From JBMOUD01 sp049319665 (GTDB taxonomy: Bacteria > Pseudomonadota > Gammaproteobacteria > Enterobacterales > Enterobacteriaceae): a stretch of DNA of 64,000 bases. This document shows positions 1 through 15,000 of this stretch, piece after piece. The position numbers were made by a program, and so were the translations under genes. The stretch covers positions 124,001 through 188,000 of the forward strand of contig NZ_JBMOUD010000001.1 in NCBI RefSeq assembly GCF_049319665.1. Direction: 5' to 3'. The notes under the pieces were generated by a model. It saw only the letters and a list, made by a program, of their open reading frames with translations, made no database searches and was not told the DNA's origin. Every line of letters starts with the position of its first letter. Positions within the stretch are counted from its first letter, which is position 1.

Positions 1-2
1 CT

Positions 3-3000
3 TACACAACCGCAATTAATGCTGATGGTACTTGGAGTATTACCTTGCCAGCGGCAGATTTGCAGGCGCTATCGGATGGGACTTATGTTGTTTCTGTTTC
101 AGTACCAAGTGGCACTGGCCAGACTGCGACAAACACTGTGACGATAGGCGTTGATGCCACAACTCCGCAAAATGCTAGCGATATTACGTTAGTTGATAGT
201 AATCATCAGCCAATCACTGGCAGTACCAATGATCCCTCTCCAACCCTGAGTGGCAAAGCTGAGCCAGGAAGCACAGTGACCGTCAAAGACGGTAATACCA
301 CTATCGGCAGTGTGACTGTCGGCGGAGATGGTAATTGGAGTTTCACACCAACCGCACCATTGGGCGAAGGTAGCCATAGTATTACCGTCGTTGTGACCGA
401 CCCATCTGGTAACAGCAGTGCGCCAAGTACGCCTATTGTCGTCAATATTGATACCCAAGCACCAGAGGCCGCGACAGGCGTCACACTGACGGATAGTTCT
501 GGTCAGCCGGTCACCGGTCCAACCAATGACCCTACACCAACGGTTAGTGGCAAAGCTGAGCCAGGAAGCACAGTAACCGTCAAAGACGGTAATACCACCA
601 TCGGCAGTGTGACTGTCGGCGGAGATGGTAACTGGAGCTTCACGCCAAGCACGCCCCTGGGCGATGGCAGTCATAGCATTACCGTTGTGGTCACTGACCC
701 AGCGGGTAATAGCAGCGCACCAAGCACACCGATCGTGGTAAATATCGATGCGACTGCGCCAGAAGCTGCCACCGGCATTACCCTGACTAACTCCGCTGGC
801 GATACCATCACCACGGGAGCGACCAACGATACGACGCCAACGATCGGTGGTAAAGCTGAAGCGGGCAGCACGGTGACTATTAAAGACGGCAGTACGACAT
901 TAGGTACGGTGACTGCCGGTAGCGATGGCTCTTGGAGTTTCACGCCAACTGTGCCATTGGGCGAAGGTAACCATAGTATTACCGTCGTTGTGACTGACCC
1001 ATCTGGTAACAGCAGTGCGCCAAGTACGCCTATTGTCGTCAATATTGATACCCAAGCACCAGAGGCCGCGACAGGCGTCACACTGACGGATAGTTCTGGT
1101 CAGCCGGTCACTGGCCCAACCAATGATCCTACACCAACGGTCAGCGGCAAAGCTGAGCCAGGAAGCACAGTAACCGTCAAAGACGGTAATACCACCATCG
1201 GTAGCGTGACTGTTGGTAACGATGGTAACTGGAGCTACACGCCAAGTACACCGTTGGGGGATGGCAGTCATAGCATTACCGTTGTGGTCACTGACCCAGC
1301 GGGTAATAGCAGCGCACCAAGCACGCCGATCGTTGTGAATATCGATGCGACTGCGCCAGAACCTGCCACCGGCATTACCCTGACTAACTCCGCTGGCGAT
1401 ACCATAACCACGGGAGCGACCAACGATACGACGCCAACGATCGGTGGTAAAGCTGAAGCGGGCAGCACGGTGACTATCAAAGACGGTAGTACGACATTAG
1501 GTACGGTGACTGCCGGTAGCGATGGCTCTTGGAGTTTCACGCCAGCTGCGCCATTAGGCGAAGGTAACCATAGTATTACCGTCGTTGTGACCGACCCATC
1601 TGGTAACAGCAGTGCGCCAAGTACACCTATTGTCGTCAATATTGATACCCAAGCACCGGAGGCTGCTACTGGTATTACCTTTACTAACGCTGCGGGCGAA
1701 ACCATTACGACTGGCGCAACGAACGATACGACGCCAACGATCAACGGTAAGGCAGAAGCGGGCAGCACGGTTACTATTAAAGATGGCAATACTACATTAG
1801 GCAGCGTTACCGTTGGCAGTGACGGCTCATGGAGCTTTACTCCAACTGCACCGTTGAATGAAGGCAATCATAGTATTAGCGTCGTGGTCACCGATCCTGC
1901 TGGTAACAGCAGCCTGCCGAGTGTTCCAGCTATAGTCGATATTGATACCAGTGCACCAGAAGCTGCGACAGGCGTAACGTTGACCGATAGCGCTGGCCAG
2001 CCGATCGTCGGTCCAACCAATAATCCGACACCAACAGTAAGCGGTAAAGCTGAAGTCGGCAGTACTGTGACGGTAAAAGATGGCAGTACCACCATCGGTA
2101 GCGTGACTGTTGGTAACGATGGTAACTGGAGCTTCACGCCAAGTACACCGTTGGGGGATGGCAGCCACAGCATTACCGTCGTGGTCACTGATCCTGCTGG
2201 CAATAGCAGCGCACCAAGCACACCGATTGTTGTTAATATTGATGCGACTGCGCCTGAAGTCGCCACCGGCATTACCTTCACTAACGCAGCGGGTGAAACT
2301 ATCACCACTGGTGCGACCAATGACACTACGCCAACAATTAGCGGTAAGGCTGAAGCGGGCAGCACGGTCACCATCAAAGATGGCGATACAATCCTGGGTA
2401 CGGTTAACGCCGGTGACGATGGCTCATGGAGCTTCACACCAAGCGCGCCATTGGGAGAAGGCGATCACCGTATTAGCGTGATTGTTACCGATGCAGTAGG
2501 CAATAACAGTGCGCCGAGTTCACCAATTACGCTGGACATTGATACCAAAGCACCGGAAATCGCTGCGGATGTCACGTTGACCAACAGTTCTGGTTCAGTC
2601 ATTGGCAGTGCGACTAACGATACCACGCCAACAATCAGCGGTAAGGCCGAGGCGAATAGCACGGTCACTATCAAAGATGGCGATACTACCCTTGGTAGTG
2701 TGACCGTTGGTAGCGATGGCTCTTGGAGCTTCACACCAACTGCACCGTTAGATAATGGGAATCACAGCATCAGTGTTGTCGTTACCGACCCTGCTGGTAA
2801 CAGTAGTCTGCCGAGCGCACCGATTGCAGTACTCATCAATACCATCGCACCAGAAGCAGCCACAGGTGTGACCCTGACTAACTCTGCAGGCGATGAGATC
2901 ACTGGCGCGACTAATGACACCACGCCAACAGTGAGTGGCAAAGCGACGGTTGGCGACACTATTACCATTAAAGATGGCGATGTTATCTTAGGGCGTATCG

Positions 3001-6000
3001 TGGTAAGCGGCGATGGAAGCTGGAGCTTTACGCCAGACGCGCCTTTGAAAGAAGGCAGCCACAGTATCAGCGTTGTAGTGACTGATACGGCAGGTAACGA
3101 TAGTGTGCCAAGCACCGCAATTGTTATCAACGTTGATACCACTGTGCCTGAACTGGCTACAGACATTGCTTTTACTAATGGTGCCGGCGAGCCTATCGGC
3201 GGTGTGACCAATGATACTAACCTCACCATCAGTGGCAAAGCTGAAGCAGACAGCACAGTCACAATTAAAAATGGCAATGATACTCTCGGTAGCGTGAAAG
3301 TTGGCAGTGATGGTAGTTGGAGTTTCACCCCGTCTACACCACTGACTGAGGGCAACTACAATATCAGCGTGGTCGTTAGCGATGCGGCGGGCAACAGTAG
3401 CGAGCCTAGTGCGCCAATTGTGTTGGTCATTGACCTGACAGCCCCTGGAATTGCGACGGATATTACTTTCACTAATGCCGCTGGAGACATCGTTCCTCCT
3501 GGTGCAACCAATAGCACCACGCCAACTATCAGCGGTAAGGCTGAAGTGGGAAGTACGGTTACTGTCACTATAAAAGTGGGTGATAATACCCTTACTGAAA
3601 ACGTGCTTGTTGGGCCAGATCAATCATGGAGCTTCACACCAACAACCCCGCTTGCTGAGGGAAGTTACAGCGTTAGCATTGTGGTCACCGATCCGGCAGG
3701 TAATAACAGCCCAACGACCACAGTTACATTGATCGTCGATACCACGCCGCCGACCTTGAATGTCGATTTACTCACCGGCGATGGCTATATCAATCTCGCA
3801 GAATCACAAGCGCCTATTAACATTACCGGTAAAGCATCAACTTCAGAAGCTGGGCTCGAGGTAAAAGTTACGCTGAATGGCCAAGAATATACGGCGGTTG
3901 TTAAGCCAGATGGCAGTTGGACAGCGAACATTCCAGCAGATGCATTGACCGGATTAAAAGGTGATTATCCGTTGGTGGCGACGCTGACGGATGCGGCGGG
4001 TAATACCACCACCACGACATCCAGTGTGCACTTGTCTGCCGATCCGCAATCCTTGCCTGGTATCACTATCAATGATTTCGCGGGTGGAAATGGTGTTGAC
4101 GGTGCTGAAGCGGTAACGGCACAAGAGTTAACGGGTAACACGACCAACGTTGAGGCCGGGCAGTTAGTAACCATCACGCTAAATGGTGATAACTACACCG
4201 CGATCGTGCAGAAAGATGGCTCATGGAGCGTCATTATTCCTGCTGATGCGATGCAAGCGCTTGCCAATGGCAGTACCCAAACTATCTTGGTGAGCGTTGC
4301 CGATAAAGCGGGCAACCCACCGGCAACGGGTAGCGAGGATTTTGTTGTCGATACCACGAAAGACGGTATCTCTATCGATCCTGTGACGGGCGATAACAAG
4401 ATCACCTTTGCTGAAACGCAAGCCGGGATCACCATTAGTGGTTCCACTCACGGGGTGAGCGATACCTCTCGAGTGACGATCAACTTTGGTGGCAAGCAGT
4501 TCTTTGCCATCGTCTCGGGTGGGCGTTGGAGCGTTGATTTAACCTCCGCTGAACTTGCCGATCTGACCTTGGGCAATAAAGAGCTTAACGTTTCTGTCGT
4601 TGATTCCATCACCGGCACCGAACTGACCAACAGCATTGACGTTGGTGTGTTTAACACCTTACCAACGCCAACCCTGAACCAGCCATTTGGTGATGGCATA
4701 TTGAATATCGCCGAAGCCGCCATTCCACAACTTCTCAGCGGTGGTACTGGTGTTATCGGGGCTGGACAGACCGTGCAAGTTTCACTTGGCAACAAGCAAT
4801 ATGAAGCAACGGTAGATAACAACGGCTTCTGGACAGTGAAAATCCCTAGCGCCGACCTGCAAGCTTTGCCGGCGGGGACAATTATTGTCACGATTATTGC
4901 TACTGATGCAGAGGGTAATAGCTCGGCAATTAATAGTTCCGCAACCGTTAATTTCACTGCACCATTACCCACTATTGTGCTGCCATTTGCCGATGATAAG
5001 GTGGGTATTGATACCGCTGCTGGCGTGCAAACGCTAAGTGGAACCACCGGTGAAACGGGGGCTGGTCAACATGTTACTGTTACCCTAAATGGTAAGACCT
5101 ATAACGCTACGGTAGCCGTTGACGGTTCATGGACCTTAGGCTTGTCACCAGGCGATCTCCAGGCGTTACCTGAAGGTGATAATGCCATCAAAGTGGTGGC
5201 GAGCGACGCCGCAGGCAATACCACCACTATCACTAAAAATATTTCGGTCGATTTCACCGCGCCAACGCTGACGGTGAATCCTATTGCGGGCGACGGTATT
5301 GTTAGTCGCGCAGAATCTCTGGCTGCAATTGATGTCACCGGCAAAGCATCACTTTCTGAAGCTGGGCAGCAAGTTAGCGTCACCATTAACAGCAAAACCT
5401 ATACTGGAACTGTTAATGCCGATGGCAGTTGGACCGTCACGATCCCGGCCAATAGCTTGTCGACTGTGGCGAATGGTACTTATCCACTCACCGTTTCATT
5501 GACCGATAGCGCTGGTAATACCACAACCCAAACCAGCAATGTGGTGGTGAAGGCTAATGTGGCCAATTTGCCTACCATTGCTGTTGATGATTTTGCTTCT
5601 GACAACATCGTTGATGGGGCTGAGCGTACTGTTTCACAAACTCTCAGCGGCAAAACTACTAATGTAGAAGCTGGACAGACGGTCACTATCAATATTGGTA
5701 GTTTGACCTATAACGCGACGGTGGATTCAGCAGGCAATTGGCAGGTACAGATCAGTGCTCAGGATCTGCAAAAACTCGCGGATGGTGCACAATCTATTAA
5801 TGTTTCAGTTGTTGATAAAGCTGGCAACAGTATAAGCAACAGCCTGGACTTCACACTGAACAGTCAACAAAGTGGCTTGGCCTTTGACTTGATTTCCGGC
5901 GATGGCAAGATCAATGCACAGGAAGCTGCTGCTGGCGTAGTGATAAGCGGTACGTCGGTGAATATCGCGCAGGGCACCACGGTAGATATTACCTTTAATG

Positions 6001-9000
6001 GTAAAACCTACACGGCAATTGTTGATGGAACAGGTCATTGGGCAGCGACAATCCCCGCGGCCGATCTTGCTGCTGGCACGCTAGCGTCTGGTTTAGCAAC
6101 TCTCTCTGTTACGGCAACAGATACTGCAGGCAAAACCATTGTTAACACCACACAAGTAGGTGTATTCAATGAAAACCTGATTGCACCAACGGTGGATCCC
6201 GCTTTTGGTAATGGATTGCTGAACAAAGTCGAAGCGGGAAGCCCGCAGATTTTGACCGGTAGCACGGGGATTTCAGGTGCGGGGCAAAGTGTTTCCGTGA
6301 CCTTGAATGGTAAAACCTATACCGCGACTGTGGATGATAAGGGCAATTGGAGCGCCACGCTGCCAAGTGCAGACCTGTTAGCACTGCCAGAAGGGACTCT
6401 GCCGATTACGGTTACGGCAACGGATGCGGCAGGCAACAGCCAGTCGAATGGACTAGCCGGTAACGTAAGCGTTGATTTCACACCTCCGCTGTTAACGGTT
6501 AATCCGATTGCGGGTGATGGCATCATCAACAACAGTGAAGCGCAGGCTGCCATTGATATCACGGGTAAATCTTCCCCTGATGAAGCGGGTAAATTTATCA
6601 CCGTAAATCTGAATGGCAAAAATTATACTGGTGAAGTCCAGGCCGATGGTTCATGGACGGTGACCGTTCCTGCTGGTGAGCTTAGCGGCCAACCCAATGG
6701 TGCCTACCCAATTACTATTAGCCTGACTGATACGGCAGGCAATACCACAACCTTGACCCAAAACGTCACATTAAGTGCCGATGGCTCAACCCTGCCAAGC
6801 ATTAGTATTAATGTCTTTGCCCATGACAATATCTTGGACGGTGCTGAACGTCAGGTCGAACAAACCTTAAGCGGTAAAACATCCAATGTTGAGCCAGGCC
6901 AACAGGTTGAGATCACTATTGGTAGTGGTAAGTACACCGCAATCGTACAGGCTGATGGATCATGGAGTGTACAAATTCCATCTGCAGCATTGCAGGCACT
7001 CAATGATGGCAGCAATAGCATTAATGTCAGTATCAGTGATAAAGCTGGGAATACTGCGAGTGCATTCGAAAACTTCAGCGTCAACAGTACTCAAAGTGGC
7101 CTATCGTTCGATGTCATCGCCGGTGACGGTAATCTTAACGTGAGTGAAGCCGCTGCCGGCATTACCGTAAGCGGGACGTCTTACAATGTGCCTGTTGGTT
7201 CAACTGTTGTTGTTAATGTTGGTGGCGAAAACTTTAATGCCACTGTAGGCGCTAACGGATCTTGGAGTGTACAGATCCCTTCCTTGGCATTAACTGCACT
7301 CCCTGATGGTCCGAATGTCATTTCTGTCAGTTCCGCAGATACTGCAGGTAAGCCAATTTCCAATAGCACTGAACTGGGCGTTTATACCCATAATCTTCCA
7401 GACCCAACGCTGAATCAGCCATTTGGTGATGGCACCCTTAATATCAAAGATGCGGCCAGCGATCAGGTTATCACTGGCAGTACGGGGGTGGCAGGCAATG
7501 GACAAACGGTTACGCTGGTCATTGGCGGTATCACCCTTAATGCAACAGTGGCAGCGGATGGCAGTTGGCGAGCAACCTTACCTGCTAATAGTCTCTCTGG
7601 GCTAACGGGTGAGTCGCTTGATATTTCCATAACCGCAACCGATGCGGCAGGTAACACCAAAAATTCTACGGCAACCGCGGCTATTGACTTGGTTGCACCT
7701 ACTCTAGAGGTTAAGCCGATTACGGGTGATGACATCATTAACCGTAGTGAAGCGACAGACGGTTTCGCCATCACGGGAACGGCCTCTCTCAGCGAAGCCG
7801 GCCGCACAGTAACCGTTGACGTAGCGGGTAAAACCTTCAGCGGCACGGTACAAGCCGATGGGACGTGGAGCATTAACGTTCCTGCTGGTGCGTTGAGTAC
7901 CTTGCTTGATGGTCATCAGCAGTTGACGGTAAGTTTGACGGATGCAGCCGGTAATAACACCACTGTGACGCACAACGTTGATGCTGCTATCCAAATTGTG
8001 CCGCAACCAACGATCAGTACGCCATTTGGCGATGGTTCGCTCAATAAAGAGGATGCGGCAACTAATCAAACATTAAGTGGTGATACCGGTGTTATCGGTG
8101 CGAATCAGGTAGTGACGGTCACTTTAGGTGATGGCACGACACCGCTCACGGCGACAGTGGATGACAATGGTCACTGGAGCCTGAATCTCACTGCTGAACA
8201 GTTGGGCGGGTTAAAAGATGGTTCGTTGACTATCACGATTACCGCTACTGATACGGCAGGTAACTCTACTACTACCAGCAGTGCGATCACTGTCGATTTA
8301 ACGCCGCCAGTCTTGGCCGATTTGACGGTCTCTGGTGACAACGTTATCAATGCAACAGAATCTCGCGCCGAAGTCGAGATCACCGGTAACAGCAGCGCTG
8401 AAGATGCAGGTCAAACCGTTACCGTGACATTCACATATAACGGAACGACGCAAACCTTCACCTCAATCGTACTCGAAGATGGACGTTGGAGTGTTGGCTT
8501 GCCTGCCTCGTTGGTACAAACATTACCTGATGCAAGCTATACCTACAGCGTATCGCTGAAGGATGTTGCGGGTAATACTACAACCGCAGAAGGAAGCTTC
8601 AGTGTTAAAGCCTCTCCAACCAGTCTGCCAACGCTGACTATCGATAAAGTCACGGGCGATGACTATATCAATGCGCTTGAAAAAGCCGGGGCGATAACCC
8701 TCACGGGTAGCACGACTAATGTTGAAGATGGGCAAACAGTCAATGTTCTGTTCAACAACAAAGCTTATACAGCAACTGTAACCGGCGGTAAGTGGTCTGT
8801 CACCGTTGATGCGCAAGATGTAGCCGCCTTGCCAGATGGGCAGATTGTGGTGAGTGGCACCGTCACCGATGCTGCGCAAAACCCGGCTGCTGCGGGACAC
8901 AATGTCACCGTCATTGCTTCACCGGCTGATTTACCAACCTTAACGGTTAATCCAGTTTCTGATGATGACAAGATTAATGCGATAGAACACGAGTTACCGT

Positions 9001-12000
9001 TGACGATTAGCGGTTCATCAACGCATCTGGTTGAAGGGCAGTCGGTCAAAGTAACCCTGAATAACGTTGATTACTCAGCCACCATTGATGCGCAGGGTAA
9101 TTGGACAGTTACCGTCCCTGCTGATGCGGTACAACAACTGCCGCAGGGTGATAATACTATTACGGTAAGTTCTAGCGATATCGCCAATAACCCAGCAAAT
9201 ACCACGCACCACATCCAGGTTGATTCGCTGGCTCCTGAAGTGACGTTAGTACTGGATGCTAGTGTCGCTGATGGGTTAAATCTGTCGGAAGCTCAATCAG
9301 GTTTGGCACTGCATGGCGTGACTGAAGCTGGCTTAACGGTCAATATCACCTTTAATGGTGTGACTTATTCAACGGTTGCTGATGCACAAGGTAACTGGAA
9401 CTACACGTTATCCAAAGATGCACTATTGGCCGTTACGACGGATGGCACACAGACTATTGGTGTGAGTGTCCTGGATGGGTTCGGCAACCCGGGCAGTATC
9501 TCAGAGACCTTCACTTTGGCAGTGAATGCGTTGCCAATCGTGAGCATTGATCCTATCTCCGGTGACAATATCATTGGTGTCAAAGAAGCGACCGATGGTT
9601 TTGTGATTAGCGGTACGGCGGTTAATTTGGATGGGCAAACCATTACGGTAAACCTCGGTGCTCTCCAATCCTTCACGGTTGTGGTCACTGATGGAAAATG
9701 GTCAGTCAATGTTCCGCCTGCATTACTCACTGTTGGCCTCGATAGTACGGTTACCATCGACGTTACCGCGAAAGATGCTTTTGGTAATGACACGACTAAT
9801 AGCAGCGCGTTGGAATTGCATTTGGCACCATTGACGCCGCCGACAGCTAATGATTTGGTCTTCGGTGATAATTTGCTCAATGTTGTGGAATCTGGGCAGG
9901 ACCAACAGATTGGTGGACTAACCAACCTCAGCGGCCCTGGTGTGAAAATTTCAATCTCCATTTTGGGGGGAGACGGCACACCAATCGCTGCTACGGTGAG
10001 CGCTGACGGCAAATCCTGGACAGCAACGTTGCCAAGTACAGTGCTGCAAGGCCTATCGGATGGCAAAAATACCATTCTCATCACCTCCGAAGATGTTGCA
10101 GGTAATATCGTAACAGGTACTAAAGATTTCACGGCTTATGTTCATAACGTACCAAGCTTGTCAGAAGTGGATACTTCCTTCGGTACCGTACTGAATATCA
10201 ATGCTGCTGCGCAGGGTGGAACCCTGAGTGGCACGACCGGGGCAACCACGGAAGGTCAAATCGTAACGGTAAACATCAATGGCAGCCAATTCGCCGCGAC
10301 TGTTAACGACATCGGACAATGGACGCTCACATTCACGCCAGAACAGTTGCAAGCTTTACCAGACGGTACGTGGTCGGTGGTGGTAAAAGCATCAGATGCG
10401 GCGGGCAATACCAGCACAGCACCGGCGATTAATATCGCTGTACATCTGACTCCACCAGTGTCACCGACGATTGATAAGCCATTCGTTGATGGTGTACTCA
10501 ATAATGCGGAAGCAGCAGCAGCTGAAGGTCAAACACTGACCGGTTCTACCGGTTTGTTGGGCGCAAATCAAAGCGTTAAGGTCACCATTGATGGTGTGAC
10601 GACTCCAATTGCTGTGACGGTAGATGCTAATGGCCTGTGGACTGCTCAACTGACCACCGCGCAATTGGCGCAAGTCAGTGGAACAGGTGCACACAATATT
10701 ACTGTGACGACTACCGACCAATACGGTAACGAGAGTGTGGCAACGACAACGGGCTTCACTTCGGCCACTATATTGCCGGTGCCGACGATTGATGCGAATC
10801 CATTTGGTGATGGTTTCGTGAGTTCCGTCGAAGCTAACGGTGCGTTGACCATTACGGGTAAAACGGGTGTTGTAGGTATTTCTTCGAGCGTCAAATTGAC
10901 GATTGATGTTAACGGAATAAGCTATTCTGGTAGCGTCAATACTACCGATGGAACCTGGTCGGTTACCTTGCCAGCAGGTGCTCTCAGTGGTTTGGGAGAT
11001 GCGAGTACACACAACATAAATGTCACTGTGACGGACGCCAACGGCAACACTGGTACCGCAGTCCCAGTTCAGTTTGTTACCGATTTCTCGCCGCCGGTAT
11101 TGGCGGTCACAACGGTCTTTGGCGACCCGACGACGGGCACTATTTATCTCAACCAGAAAGAGTCGCAGCTTGGTACCACCATTTCGGGAACCGTGACCGA
11201 TGCCGTCAGTGTTTCGGTCAAGTTGGGTAATGGCGACCCAATTACGGTCGCTGTGACCGGCAATACATGGAGTGTAGATTTAACCCCTGCTCAATTGGCT
11301 GCTCTCAATCAGGGCCAGCAAACTGTTACGGTCACTGCGACCGATAATCACGGTAACGTGACGACTAACAGCTTGCAGGTCAATGTTGTCACCAATCCAA
11401 GCATTAAAGTGGGCTTGTTTGCTGGCGATGATAATTTGAATTATGGCGAAAGTTTGGTGCCGCAAACCATCAGCGGTACCTCTTCCGGATTGGCTGTTGG
11501 CCAGCAGATTAATGTAACGGCTGGAAGCTTTACTGGTACGGCAACCGTCGTTGCTGGTGGCGGATGGAGTATTTCTGTTCCTGCGGCCTCGCTGGCAACA
11601 TTCAACAACAGTACACAAATCAGCGTGACTGCAACGGATGCGGCAGGGAATGTCGTCACGGATAACCATCCGATTACGGTGAACTTGACGCCTCCAGCAG
11701 GGCCATTCCTGACTATCGATCCTATTAGTGGTGACAACGTCGTCAATGCCTCTGATCCACTGATTGGCAACTTGACGGTAACCGGGCATTACTCTGGAGC
11801 CTCTGCTACATTTGTGCCAAGTCAGACCATCAATTTGACGATTAATGGCGTTCTGTTCGGCACCTATCCGATTACGGTGTTGTCTGGTAACTCGGGTACT
11901 TGGACAATTATTGCTTTGGTTCCGGTTGCCTTGTTGGCTGATGGGAACAAAGAGTTTGTTGCCACTTTGCAAACCATATTGCCGTCTACCGTCATCGCTA

Positions 12001-15000
12001 CTGCAGAACAAACCGTCATCGTTGACCGTACGCCGCCGGTTGTCACTATCGATACATTTGCTGGTGACAATATCCTTAATGCTGCCGAAGCAGCGGCAGG
12101 ACAAACCATTAGCGGTAAAGCGCTGGGTGAAACGGGCCGTACTGTAACCGTACAGATCGATGGTAAGAATTCTTACTATGCCGTAGTCGATGCTCAAGGT
12201 AACTGGAGTGTTGCTATTCCAGCTGCCGATCTGACGGCATTGAAAGATGGTGCGCATACTATTTCGGCTAGCATGACCGATGCAGCTGGTAACCCAAGTG
12301 CGCCAGTTTCGCTGACATTCAACGCACACGAAACCGCACCGCTGTTAACCGTGGGCCTTGATGCAGGTAATAACGTCTTTAACTTGGTTGGATTGCTCGC
12401 TGGTACCTTGCTCGGTGGTACCGCGCCGGATCAGGCAGGGCAAACCGTTACCATTAAATTGTTAGGCGTGACGATTGGTACCGCGGTAGTGGGGCCAACA
12501 GGGTTGTGGAGCACCACTATTAAGATCCTGCCTAATGATCTTGATGGATTATTAGCGCTGGCAAAAGATGGGGCGAATGTTCTTGATGTGTCGATTACCG
12601 ATGGTTATGGCAACACCACACGAGTGAATGCCGGTATTGACCTGCAATTTAATCAACTGTTGAAACTCGATATCTCTGAAGGCCTGGGCCTCAATAAAGT
12701 TTTGAATGCTGCGGGTTCGTTGCTCACTCAAACCATTGGTGGTACCGCAGAACATGCGGGCGTGGGATCAACGGTGACATTGAAGGGGTTAGGATTGACC
12801 CCACTGACAACAACCGTTGGCGCTGATGGTAAATGGAGCATCAACATTCTGCCTGGGCTGCTGTCTGGTTTGTTGGATGGTCCTTTAGGACTGACGCTAA
12901 CGCTGACCGATGCTTTCGGCAACACCAAAACATCTGGCCTGACCGTCGACGTCGCGAAAACGCTGCCGGTTGTCGGCATTGTAGATAACCTGATTGGCGG
13001 CGTAGGTAACGTTCTCAATGCGGTAAGCGTTGGCGCTGCACAAACAATTAGTGGTGCTATCAATGCCGCAGATGGTTCTAAGGTTTCCGTTGCTATCGGT
13101 GGCAAGATCTTTGATGGCGGCGTAGTCAACGGCGGGAAGTTCTCACTGACTATCCCTGAAGGGGGCCTGACAGGTATTGCCGATGGCTTAGTACCGATGG
13201 TACTTAACGTTGTTGATACCGCGGGTAACGCTATTTCGCAAACCCTTGGCAACCTGAATGTTGTGGTTAATAGCCTCCCAGGTTTGGTGAAAGATACGTT
13301 GTCAGTCGTGGGTGATGGCCTGATTACTGCAGCAGACTTGCTGACCAACCAGCTGATCACCGGTACGGTGAAAAATATGGCTGCCGGAACCAAGGTTGCT
13401 ATTCAAATCGGTAATGGGTCGCTGTTAGATGCAACGGTCGATAGTAGTGGTCACTTTAGTCTGACGCTAACCCCAGCAGTATTGACGGGGCTGATTGGCG
13501 GGTTACTCACCGGCAATCTCAATGTGTCAATTATCGTGACGGATGCGGCGGGTAACGTTGATAAAACCACCTCATCACTGGGCTTTAACCTTGTTGCGCC
13601 GGTCATCAAGCTTGACTCTATCTTTGATAATGGCCATCTCAATGCCAGCGATTTGCTGTCAGCGCAAACTATCACTGGTTTGGTCACCGGTGTTGTTAGT
13701 GGCACTAAAGTTACTGTGACGCTAAACGGTAAAAATTACATCGGTACTACCAGCGATGATGCCGGACATTTCAGTATTACTGTACAGCCAAGCGACTTGA
13801 AATTGTTGGTCGACGGGGTAGCGAACGTTACCGCGAGTGTCGCTAATGCTGTTGGTAACGTCGGTTCGATTATCAGTCCGATTAATGTGATCACCACCTT
13901 GCCTAAAGTGGTGCTGGATGGATTGTTTGGCAAAGATGGTGCCTTGAATGCGGTCACTGCCGGTGTCGATCAAGTCTTGACCGGTACCCTGAGCAACTTC
14001 ACCGCAGGCTCAACTGTTAATGTTTCTATCGGCAACCTGTTGCTACCTGCGGTAGTTGATGCAACTGGGAAGTTCACCGCCACGCTGTCTGTGGCACAAA
14101 TGGCTGGTTTGGGTGATGGCAAGCTAAACGTCAATGTCGTTGTCACTGACCTTGCGGGCAATACCAGCAGCGCCAGCAGTCCGCTGAATGTCATTATCAA
14201 TGCGATACCAAAAGTATCCATTACCTCGTTGTTCAGTAATGGTGTGCTTGGTGTAGCTGATTTGCTGTCGCCACAAACCATCAGCGGAACCTCTGTCAAT
14301 CTGTCTGCTGGCAGTAAAGTCTCTGTCTCGTTGGGCAGTAAATCTTACCAAGGTACCGTGGATGCTAACGGTAACTGGAGTGTCACTGTCGGTATTGGCG
14401 ACCTGAAACTGCTGACCACTGACGGCAATCTGTCGGTCGGTGTCTCTTATACTGACTCCGCGGGCAACCAGGCGCTTGGCAGCAGCTTGTTGAATGTTAT
14501 CGCCAATGCTTTGCCAACGATTACCTTGGATGGTGCCTTCAACAACGGACTACTGAACGCGGTAGGAGCACTGTTAACCCAGACAATTACCGGCACGACG
14601 ACCAATGCGGTTGGTTCAACGGTGACTATCAATCTTGGTGTTGCCAAAGTGACTGCTCAGGTAAAAGCAGACGGTACCTTCAGTGCGGCAGTCTCTCCTA
14701 GCATCCTGGCATTGCTGACCGATGGACACTTGCAGATTGGGGCCTCAGTCACCAACTCGGCAGGTAAAACGGCAGAAGCTAGCGTGCTGGATGTGCAGGT
14801 GGGTATCCATACGCTACCGACGCTGAATATTGGCTCACTCTTTAGTAATACCGGTTACCTCAATGCGGCTGATGCCAGCAAAAATGGTGTGATTAGCGGC
14901 ACGAGTAATATCGATAATGGTACGGCAACGGTCACCCTCAATGGCACAACCTATACCGGCACCATTGTTAAAGGTGTATGGAGTGTCAATATTGGCTCAA

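Noticed and set aside
1..3700. Regular repeats considered as a CRISPR array
   Set aside because: The period is ~300 bp, in frame, and codes for Ig-like domains without spacers.
9401..12329. Long minus-strand open frames antisense to the adhesin (243 and 349 codons)
   Set aside because: They lie fully inside the repeat-coding region, have no ribosome sites or family features and follow from its biased codon use.
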